From Rhodobiaceae bacterium (lineage in GTDB: Bacteria > Pseudomonadota > Alphaproteobacteria > Parvibaculales > Parvibaculaceae): a stretch of 6,326 bases of DNA. The DNA lies in the NCBI GenBank assembly GCA_027352645.1, contig DAIEIL010000065.1:1-6326 (forward strand), written 5' to 3'. The position numbers and the translations under genes are program-made. Shown here piece by piece: positions 1 through 6,326 of this stretch; positions within the stretch are counted from its first letter, which is position 1; each line of letters starts with the position of its first letter. The notes beneath the pieces are model-generated. The model had not been told where the DNA came from. It saw nothing but the letters and a program-made list of their open reading frames with translations, and did not search any database.

Positions 1-224
1 CGCGCATACAGGGCGCGGATTTCGTCGGGGCTCTGGGTGTTGAAATCGAGATTGTAGCTCGCGCGCCCAGAGGCGCGCGCCAGCCACATCGGGTCGATGT
101 AATCCGGCCCCTTCTTGAACGTCTGAACTTTCAGCCCGCGCGCATGGAGAGCGGCGGCGAGGCCCAGCGTGATCGTCGTCTTGCCGGAGGACTTCGCCGC
201 CGCCGAAACGAACAATCGCGTCAT
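1..224 (-). CDS. dsrN: DsrN, cobyrinate a,c-diamide synthase-like amidotransferase (N-terminal part, runs off window)
   Basis: DsrN resembles cobyrinic acid a,c-diamide synthase (CbiA/CobB). In sulfur oxidisers it is thought to amidate sirohaem to the sirohaem amide used by the sulfite reductase DsrAB, in the cytoplasm, with ATP and glutamine. I translated this stretch by hand: it starts MTRLFVSAAAKSSGKTTITL and 74 residues are visible. Residues 8-17 (AAAKSSGKTT) form the P-loop of the ATP-binding domain, in the deviant form seen in this family. Residues 37-46 (KKGPDYIDPM) are the conserved KxGPDYIDP block. The C-terminal glutamine amidotransferase domain lies outside the window. The ATG (224-222) overlaps the dsrP TGA (223-221) as ATGA, so translation is probably coupled to dsrP. 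A weak Shine-Dalgarno GGGG sits at 235-232. Position after dsrP matches the usual dsrPN order, which separates it from a vitamin B12 pathway cobB/cbiA. Family membership is very firm; the sirohaem role is known from the family, not from this sequence. Confidence 0.93.
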   Translation of the reverse strand, partial: MTRLFVSAAAKSSGKTTITLGLAAALHARGLKVQTFKKGPDYIDPMWLARASGRASYNLDFNTQSPDEIRALYA

Positions 225-1477
225 GCCGCGGCCCCAGCTTCCGCCATGGCTTCCTCGGGCTCCTGCGCCACGCCATGGGCGTCGACCGGCACGCCATGCG
301 GCAGGAAAGGCAGCAGACGGAAAGCGGCGGTCGCGATGAGCATGGCGATGGAAATTCCGCTCAAGCCCAGCAGGATTTCGGGCAGGCTCGGCGAATAGGC
401 GTTGATCGCGCCGTCGCCGAAGGTGCTGGACACTTCATAGCCGGGGAAGATGTTCAGCGGAAAGGCCTGCGTCCCGATGATGACGACATACATCTGCGCC
501 AGGCCGCCGATGAGGAAGAGGATCGAGGCCAGCCATAAGGTGTTCCTCTTGCTGTGAGCGCGGGGCATGTACGCCAGCAGCAACAGGGGGAGAATATTGC
601 CGAGAAAGATCTGACCGCCCCAGAAGACCAGCGGATAAATTCCGCCATCGCTCAGAATGAAGGCTTCGACGGCTCGCGTCGGCGCAGCGTAGAGCTTGCT
701 GACATGCAGGATCGCCGTCAGGGCCAGCACCGCCAGCGAGAAGATGATCAGCAGGCCGCGGAATTTGGCGATCATCTCGGGCGTGCACAGCGTCTCGTGG
801 GTTTCGGTCGACATCATCATCAGCACGAGCACGGTGAAGGCGAGGCCGTAGACCAGCGAGGCGGCGATGAACAGAGGCGCCATGATTCCGCCGGAAACCG
901 CGTCGCGGGCGACAAGGAAGCCGAAGATCGAGCCTGTGCCGGTGGTCAGGATCAGCCGCCAGGAGAAAGCCGCCCAGCCGAATGTCTTGTTGACCGCCGT
1001 CATCTTCGACACCTGGCGATCCATCATCGAAAACAGATAGGCGACGACGATCGCCATGAAGCCGGTGTAAAGGTAAATGTTCCAGGCGAAAATCGAGTGG
1101 AAATTATAGGTCGTCATCGCCACCAGCAGCCGATCCGGCCGGCCGAGGTCGAGAACGAGCACCGCCAGACCGCCAGCGAGCAGCGAAATGGCGAGTATGC
1201 CGGAAAGCCTCGCGAAGGGCTTGTAAGCGAGCCGGCTGAAAACCGAGGACACCGAGGCGACATTGAGCGCGCCGGAAGCCGAGACGATCAGGAAGACGGC
1301 GAAGACATGCGGCGTACCCCAGACGATCTGGTTCGTCATTCCGGTCACGCGATGGCCTTTCGTCTCCATATAGAGCGCGGCGCCCAGGCCCGCCGCCAAC
1401 ACAACCACATGGGCAAGAACCAGCGCCCAGAAGGTCGGGCTGGCCGACGACAGCCGTTGAAACTTGATCTGCGCCAT
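221..1477 (-). CDS. dsrP: DsrP, NrfD/PsrC-family integral membrane subunit of the DsrMKJOP complex
   Basis: DsrP is the NrfD-family membrane subunit that exchanges electrons between the quinone pool and the periplasmic Fe-S protein DsrO, with DsrJ as a further partner. The 418-residue product has about ten hydrophobic segments, roughly at residues 17-37, 54-76, 91-110, 129-150, 166-190, 200-222, 241-258, 280-303, 314-336 and 366-387. The family-typical block LDLGRPDR is at 109-116. No haem motif or cysteine cluster is present, as expected for this family. The C-terminal 30 residues are Ala/Glu-rich and look disordered. The ATG at 1477-1475 is supported by a strong Shine-Dalgarno AAGGGGAG at 1492-1485, seven bases upstream. 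Unlike its neighbours it is not overlapped by the preceding gene: 61 bp separate it from dsrO, so it has its own strong ribosome site and may be translated independently. Its TGA overlaps the dsrN start. Length and context fit DsrP; generic NrfD or HybB proteins are less likely given the neighbours. Confidence 0.95.
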   Translation of the reverse strand: MAQIKFQRLSSASPTFWALVLAHVVVLAAGLGAALYMETKGHRVTGMTNQIVWGTPHVFAVFLIVSASGALNVASVSSVFSRLAYKPFARLSGILAISLLAGGLAVLVLDLGRPDRLLVAMTTYNFHSIFAWNIYLYTGFMAIVVAYLFSMMDRQVSKMTAVNKTFGWAAFSWRLILTTGTGSIFGFLVARDAVSGGIMAPLFIAASLVYGLAFTVLVLMMMSTETHETLCTPEMIAKFRGLLIIFSLAVLALTAILHVSKLYAAPTRAVEAFILSDGGIYPLVFWGGQIFLGNILPLLLLAYMPRAHSKRNTLWLASILFLIGGLAQMYVVIIGTQAFPLNIFPGYEVSSTFGDGAINAYSPSLPEILLGLSGISIAMLIATAAFRLLPFLPHGVPVDAHGVAQEPEEAMAEAGAAA

Positions 1478-1484
1478 CGGCGCT

Positions 1485-1492
1485 CTCCCCTT
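1485..1492 (-). promoter_or_regulatory. Strong ribosome binding site of dsrP
   Basis: AAGGGGAG lies seven bases before the dsrP ATG, between the intercistronic hairpin and the gene. It matters because dsrP is the one gene here not coupled by overlap to the gene before it, so it could still be translated if dsrO translation stops early. Confidence 0.7.
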
Positions 1493-1508
1493 CGCTTTTC
1501 TTTTCGCG

Positions 1509-1531
1509 GCGGGCGGCCGGACGCCGCCCGC
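1509..1531 (-). other. Intercistronic GC hairpin between dsrO and dsrP
   Basis: A perfect 9-bp inverted repeat, GCGGGCGGC (1509-1517) and GCCGCCCGC (1523-1531), encloses a 5-base loop. It starts 7 bases after the dsrO TAA. On the transcribed (minus) strand it is followed by CGCGAAAAG and not by a run of U, so it does not look like a full intrinsic terminator; the plus strand has no T-run after it either. A stem of this strength in the operon's only spacer could protect the upstream mRNA from 3' exonucleases, mark a processing site, or partly attenuate transcription into dsrP and dsrN. The structure is read directly; the function is inference. Confidence 0.6.
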
Positions 1532-1538
1532 GGAAGAA

Positions 1539-1958
1539 TTAAGTCAGATTGGCGTATTGCACGCCCGGGTCTACGCCAAGGTCGGCGCGAAGCTTGGTGG
1601 AAGGCAGCTTGCGCAGCGCCTGGGAGATTTCGCTTTGCGGATCCTTCAGGTCGCCGAAAATCAAGGCCCCGCCTTCCTTCGCACAGGCTTCCACGCAGGC
1701 TGGCCTCTGGCCGGCGTCGACGCGGTCGACGCAAAGCGTGCAGCCTTCCACGGTGCCCTTGCCGCTGGGATTGTTGACCTTCTGGCCGGTCTCATTCTCG
1801 TGGATGAAAGAACGCGCCTTAAACGGGCAGGCCATCATGCAATAGCGGCAGCCGATGCATGTATGCTTGTTCACCAGAACGATGCCGTCGGCGCGCTTCA
1901 TCGAGGCTCCGGTGGGGCAGACGTCGACGCAGGGCGGCGAGGCGCAATGCTGACACAT
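1539..1958 (-). CDS. dsrO: DsrO C-terminal fragment (Fe-S clusters II-IV, no signal peptide)
   Basis: From the first ATG after the stop, this 139-residue piece begins MCQHCASPPCVDVCPTGA and carries three of the four cysteine clusters, at local positions 2-14, 34-44 and 73-92. This ATG is not a natural start: in intact DsrO it is an internal Met beside the first cysteine of cluster II. The sequence upstream contains TTAGG, whose AGG overlaps the amber codon and lies 8 bases before the ATG, so weak reinitiation is conceivable. Such a product would have no Tat signal and would stay in the cytoplasm, away from DsrP's periplasmic face. It ends with TAA (1541-1539), 7 bases before the intercistronic hairpin. 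Confidence 0.5.
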   Translation of the reverse strand: MCQHCASPPCVDVCPTGASMKRADGIVLVNKHTCIGCRYCMMACPFKARSFIHENETGQKVNNPSGKGTVEGCTLCVDRVDAGQRPACVEACAKEGGALIFGDLKDPQSEISQALRKLPSTKLRADLGVDPGVQYANLT

Positions 1959-1967
1959 GACCGGCGC

Positions 1968-2315
1968 CTAACGCTCGACGCCCGTTTGCGGGTCCTTGAG
2001 CGTGACCTTGCGGATCCATTGCGGATCGATGTCCGCGCGCCCCGTTTCCTGCCAACCGTTATAGTCCTTGCAGGCGGTCACGCAGGCGTTGCAGCCGGTC
2101 GAGCATTTGTTGAGATCGATCAACATTCCCCAGCGCTGTTTCGGCGAGGCCGGCTGGTCGGCCGGACGGGCCTGGAGCGCCTCGGCCTCGCCGCCGCCGA
2201 ACGCATAAAGCGTCACGCCCGGCGCGAGAATGGTCGCAGCGAAGGCGCCGGCGCTCTGCAACAAGCCGCGGCGATCCAGCCCGGCTTTTTCGTCACCGCC
2301 CGAACACGAACTCAT
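1968..2315 (-). CDS. dsrO: DsrO N-terminal fragment (Tat signal and first Fe-S cluster)
   Basis: This is the 115-residue product expected if the TAG terminates translation. It keeps the twin-arginine signal (R15, R16) and the first cysteine set CSTGCNACVTAC (71-82), but has none of the other three clusters. It ends ...GVER. In dicluster and four-cluster ferredoxins of this family, clusters are built from cysteines contributed by both halves of the chain, so this piece alone should not fold into a working electron carrier. It shares the ATGA overlap with dsrJ and would be the only translated part of dsrO that could be exported. Confidence 0.6.
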   Translation of the reverse strand: MSSCSGGDEKAGLDRRGLLQSAGAFAATILAPGVTLYAFGGGEAEALQARPADQPASPKQRWGMLIDLNKCSTGCNACVTACKDYNGWQETGRADIDPQWIRKVTLKDPQTGVER

Positions 2316-2812
2316 TTCTTCGTCTCCCGGAGAAACGCCGCCATCTTGGCCGCGTCCGCGCTGTCCGCCCCGAGCGCGGCGGACTTTTCAGATGCCTGAG
2401 GCTTCGAATTGTGGCACTCGAAACAATCGATCTGCACCGCAGCATAGGTATGGCAGTTGCGACAGAAGTGCTTCGGGTTGTCGAAAGACACCGGCTGGCC
2501 GTCCTCGCCCTTGACCGCATGGCAATTGACGCAGCCTGAAATATTGAACTTGGTCGTCCTGATCCCCTCCACCAGAACGTCCTTGCGGTGCGCATACATC
2601 ATTAGCATATGATTGCGCCGCATGAATTCGGTGGGCATGACGCAATGGTCGCCCTTGCCGTGCGCCGGATGCGGCTCGGGCGTGCGCCCGGCTTCATCGG
2701 CCGCCCAAGCGGCGGAGCCGCCCAGGACCGAGACGGCGGAGCCGCCCGGAAGCGCAATCGCGGCTCCGACGAGGAGCAGAACCGCGACCAGGAGGTTGCT
2801 CAGAAGGCGCAT
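2312..2812 (-). CDS. dsrJ: DsrJ, periplasmic triheme cytochrome c
   Basis: DsrJ is the triheme c-type cytochrome of the DsrMKJOP complex, facing the periplasm. The 166-residue product has an N-terminal hydrophobic segment (about 4-22) with a possible signal-peptidase site after A35-W36-A37; the family may also keep this segment as a membrane anchor. Three CXXCH haem c motifs are present: C94-H98 (CVNCH), C117-H121 (CRNCH) and C130-H134 (CFECH). C57, in the block HCVMPTEFMRRNHM (56-69), corresponds to the conserved cysteine that in A. vinosum DsrJ gives one haem an unusual His/Cys ligation. I chose the ATG at 2812-2810 because it gives a normal signal peptide (MRLLSNLL) and has GGGGAG at 2822-2817 upstream. 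An in-frame ATG at 2857 would add 15 residues inside dsrL and put charged residues before the signal. One base separates the dsrL stop from this start, and the gene's own stop overlaps the dsrO start. Confidence 0.95.
   Translation of the reverse strand: MRLLSNLLVAVLLLVGAAIALPGGSAVSVLGGSAAWAADEAGRTPEPHPAHGKGDHCVMPTEFMRRNHMLMMYAHRKDVLVEGIRTTKFNISGCVNCHAVKGEDGQPVSFDNPKHFCRNCHTYAAVQIDCFECHNSKPQASEKSAALGADSADAAKMAAFLRETKK
2711..2747 (-). repeat. 13-bp direct repeat in the dsrJ linker
   Basis: GGCGGAGCCGCCC occurs at 2711-2723 and again at 2735-2747, exactly 24 bases (8 codons) apart. In DsrJ it encodes the repeated GGSA at residues 23-26 and 31-34, just before the predicted signal cleavage site. 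Each copy is also a short inverted repeat (GGCGG-AG-CCGCC). It looks like a small in-frame duplication in an unconstrained region. Confidence 0.55.
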
Positions 2813-2813
2813 C

Positions 2814-4758
2814 TCACTCCCCGAGACCCATCTGGATGTAGCCGGTCGGGCAGACATCGGCGCAGATATGGCAGCCGATGCATTTCCCGTAGTCGGTCTG
2901 GACGTAGCGGCCGACCGCGCGATCCTTCTTCGGAACGCGGGACACCGCCGTCTGCGGGCAGAAGATCACGCAGTTGTCGCATTCGAAGCACATGCCGCAG
3001 GACATGCAGCGCTTGCCTTCCTCCTGCGCCTGCGCCTCGCTGAACGCAACGATGCGCTCGGCGAAATCGCCCATCACATGCTCGGCGTCCACATGGCGTT
3101 CTTCGCGCTTGTTGCGGGCGACAAATGTGAAATGGCCCTTGAACAAGGCTTTGTGCGGGATGATCTGAGTCGCGCCGCGATCCTCGTAATTGTGGACCGC
3201 ATATTTGGCCGAGGACGTGCCACGGCTCTGGGTGTGATCATAGGCCGCCGGATCGAGATGGCGGGCGTGCAGTTCCTCCAGCAGGTTGAACTGGTGGACG
3301 TCCACCTTCGGGCGCTTCTCTTCGAGCGATCCACCCAGAAAATGGTCGATCGTCTCCGAGGCGATGCGGCCGTGGCCGATGGCGGTGGTCAGCAGATGCG
3401 GGCGGATCACGTCGCCGCCGGCGAAATGCTTGGTCGTGCCCTTGACCTTGTACACATTATCGATAGCGACGGCGCCGCGACCGTTGTCGAGCTTTTCCAG
3501 GCCGTCGGCGAAGTCGGCCATCTGGCCGATGGCCGAGATGATCATGTCGCACTCGATGACATATTCCGTGCCTTCGACCGGCTGCGGGACATTGCCCTTC
3601 ATCGTGCACTGGCACATCTTCAGGCCGACAGCGCTGCCGTCCGGACCGAGTATGACTTCCAGCGGCATGACGCCGCCCTGGATGTCGATACCCTCGCGCT
3701 TGGCGTCTTCACGCTCGCGCTCCGCCGCCGTCATCTTCTCGATCGGGAACAGCGAAGTGAGCGTCGCCTTGACGCCTTCACGGGCCAGCGCCCCGGTGAC
3801 GTCATGAGCCGTATAGCCGGCCGTGGCGGAGGAGGTGTCGTGCTCATGACGGGTCTTGATATGGCCGATGCGGCGCGCCACCGACGCGACGTCAATCGAG
3901 GTGTCGCCGCCGCCGACCACCACGATGTTCCTGGCGGTCGAGAGCGCCCAGCCGTTGTTGAAGGCGTCGAGGAATTCCACGCCGGTGATGCAGTTGACGG
4001 CGTCGGCGCCCGGAACCGGCAGCGGACGGCCCTTCTGGGCGCCGATGGCCCAGAAGATCGCGTCGTAATCGCGCTCCAGATCGTCCATCTTCACGTCGGA
4101 GCCGACGCGGACGCCGGTGCGCACGGTGACGCCGTCGAGCGAGGTGATGCGCGAGATTTCGGCGTCGAGCATGTCGCGCGGCGTGCGATAGCCGGGAATG
4201 CCGAAGCGCATCATGCCGCCGAGTTGATCGTGAGCCTCGAAGATGGTGACCGCATGGCCCTTGTTGCGCAGGAACCAGGCCGCCGCGAGACCGGCAGGGC
4301 CGCCGCCGATCACGGCGACTTTCTTGCCGGAGAGCGGAGCGGACGCCGGAAGGGCGAGCTTGTGCTCGATCGCCCAGTCGCCGACATATTGCTCGACGCC
4401 GTTGATGCCGACGAAATCGTCGACCTCGTTGCGGTTGCAGCCGTCCTCGCAAGGCGCGGGGCAGACGCGGCCCATGCTGGCCGGGAAGGGATTGGCTTCC
4501 ACCATGCGGTTGAAGGCGTATTCCTGCCAGGCCTGGCCGGCGACCGGCGGCTTGTCCATGCCGCGCGCGATGGACAGCCAGCCGCGGATGTCGTGGCCGG
4601 ACGGGCACGAACCCTGGCACGGCGGGGCGCGATGCACATAGGTCGGACACTTGTAGCTCTTGTCCTGCTGGAAGATCTTGGACGTCAGATCCGGCCAGTT
4701 CCACATCGTTTCGCCGTTCTTGAAGCGACGGAACGTGAGGTCCTTCTTCGGCGCCGTT

Positions 4759-4766
<8 letters not shown>
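2814..4766 (-). CDS. dsrL: DsrL, NAD(P)H- and FAD-dependent iron-sulfur oxidoreductase of the (reverse) Dsr pathway
   Basis: DsrL is a cytoplasmic iron-sulfur flavoprotein related to the small subunit of glutamate synthase. In sulfur oxidisers it accepts electrons from DsrAB as sulfide is oxidised to sulfite and passes them to NAD(P)+. The 650-residue product has the expected order. An N-terminal Fe-S domain carries cysteines at 40, 50, 54, 102, 106 and 110. An FAD fold has VIGGGPAGL (152-160) with an acidic residue, E177, after the second strand. A pyridine-nucleotide fold has VVVGGGDTSID (282-292). The second FAD motif ends near AGGDV (449-453). A linker (about 480-580) leads to a C-terminal ferredoxin domain with CMSCGMCFECDNCVIFCP (587-605) and CIGCHICADVCP (629-640). 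The ATG (4766-4764) overlaps the dsrK stop by 8 bases and has GGAGGAG at 4780-4774, seven bases upstream. Lying between dsrK and dsrJ is diagnostic. The alternative, a plain GltD, lacks the C-terminal ferredoxin domain. Confidence 0.95.
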
Positions 4767-6300
<1,534 letters not shown>

Positions 6301-6301
6301 G

Positions 6302-6326
6302 TCAACAAACCTCAAGCGCGACGCGG
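6302..6326 (-). CDS. Possible last codons of dsrM (runs off window)
   Basis: Reading the right edge on the minus strand, one frame gives R-V-A-L-E-V-C followed by TGA (6304-6302), one base before the dsrK ATG. In this operon the gene before dsrK is normally dsrM, the NarI-like cytochrome b subunit, and the tight spacing would suit the rest of the operon. Only seven codons are visible, and another frame ends P-R-R-A-stop at 6314-6312, so the assignment rests on gene order and not on the residues. Confidence 0.3.
6310..6313 (-). promoter_or_regulatory. Ribosome binding site deciding the dsrK start
   Basis: GAGG on the minus strand, nine bases before ATG 6300-6298. It favours this ATG over the in-frame TTG at 6315-6313, whose own codon shares a base with the site. 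Confidence 0.6.

Larger units (their letters stand above)
1539..2315 (-). pseudogene. dsrO: DsrO, Tat-exported four-cluster ferredoxin-like subunit, interrupted by an in-frame TAG
   Basis: DsrO is the periplasmic Fe-S subunit of DsrMKJOP, which passes electrons between DsrJ and the membrane protein DsrP. Ignoring one stop codon, the frame gives 258 codons, about the usual DsrO length. A twin-arginine signal is at residues 14-20 (DRRGLLQ) followed by a hydrophobic stretch to about 38. Four cysteine clusters follow: I at C71, C75, C78, C82; II at C121, C124, C129, C133; III at C153, C156, C159, C163; IV at C192, C195, C207, C211. The TAG is codon 116 (1970-1968), between clusters I and II, and both sides are in the same frame with family-typical sequence. 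In relatives, from memory, the residue just before the PVMCQHC block is often Tyr, and TAC or TAT to TAG is one base change. No other lesion is visible. The ATG (2315-2313) has Shine-Dalgarno GGGAG at 2328-2324 and overlaps the dsrJ stop. Identification is firm; whether the gene is truly broken is open, since a base-call error would look the same. Confidence 0.88.

Noticed and set aside
1509..1531. The hairpin as a Rho-independent terminator.
   Set aside because: There is no T-run following the stem on either strand, and dsrP begins shortly downstream in the same operon.
554..1777. A 407-codon plus-strand frame antisense to dsrP and the end of dsrO.
   Set aside because: The product is rich in Arg, Gln, His and Glu, with no motif, no membrane segments and no ribosome site. 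It is the antisense shadow of dsrP.
1968..1970. The TAG as a pyrrolysine or recoding codon.
   Set aside because: Pyrrolysine is not expected in this type of organism or protein, the residue is not a catalytic position, and no recoding structure is evident just downstream. Error or mutation is simpler.
1464..2399. A 311-codon plus-strand frame antisense to dsrO.
   Set aside because: No family-like motif was seen, and it lies across the cysteine clusters of dsrO on the other strand.
2813..2857. An upstream start for dsrJ at 2857 that adds 15 residues.
   Set aside because: It would lie inside dsrL and put a charged extension before the signal peptide. The ATG at 2812 has a Shine-Dalgarno site and gives a normal signal sequence.

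Overview
The window is an internal slice of a dissimilatory sulfur-metabolism operon. Every real gene lies on the minus strand. Read in the direction of transcription (high to low coordinates) the order is dsrK, dsrL, dsrJ, dsrO, dsrP, dsrN. About 25 bases at the right edge probably hold the end of dsrM. This matches the dsrMKLJOPN order known from sulfur oxidisers such as Allochromatium vinosum, where the reverse (oxidative) Dsr pathway oxidises stored sulfur to sulfite. DsrL lying between DsrK and DsrJ is the main pointer to the oxidative version, because classical sulfate reducers have dsrMKJOP without it. The sequence is GC-rich, with G/C-ending codons and Shine-Dalgarno starts, so I infer a proteobacterium. 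An alphaproteobacterial or purple-bacterial sulfur oxidiser seems likely, but the window does not prove the taxon.

Layout: 6300-4759 dsrK (HdrD-like Fe-S subunit, cytoplasmic face); 4766-2814 dsrL (NAD(P)H/FAD/Fe-S oxidoreductase partner of DsrAB); 2812-2312 dsrJ (periplasmic triheme cytochrome c); 2315-1539 dsrO (Tat-exported ferredoxin-like protein), interrupted by an in-frame TAG codon at 1970-1968; 1477-221 dsrP (NrfD-family membrane subunit); 224-1 dsrN (cobyrinate a,c-diamide synthase-like amidotransferase), running off the left edge. Adjacent genes overlap or nearly touch (8 bp K/L, 1 bp gap L/J, 4 bp J/O, 4 bp P/N). The only real spacer is the 61 bp between dsrO and dsrP, which carries a perfect 9-bp GC-only hairpin.

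How the genes work together: DsrM, K, J, O and P form a transmembrane complex. DsrK is on the cytoplasmic side, M and P are in the membrane, and J and O are in the periplasm. In the oxidative pathway it is thought to link cytoplasmic sulfur-carrier (DsrC persulfide/trisulfide) chemistry to quinone and periplasmic electron carriers. DsrL takes electrons from DsrAB to NAD(P)+. DsrN is thought to amidate the sirohaem of DsrAB. I see no new system here. The item most worth checking is the single premature amber codon in an otherwise perfectly preserved dsrO, which is either a base-call error, a fresh null mutation, or a read-through site.
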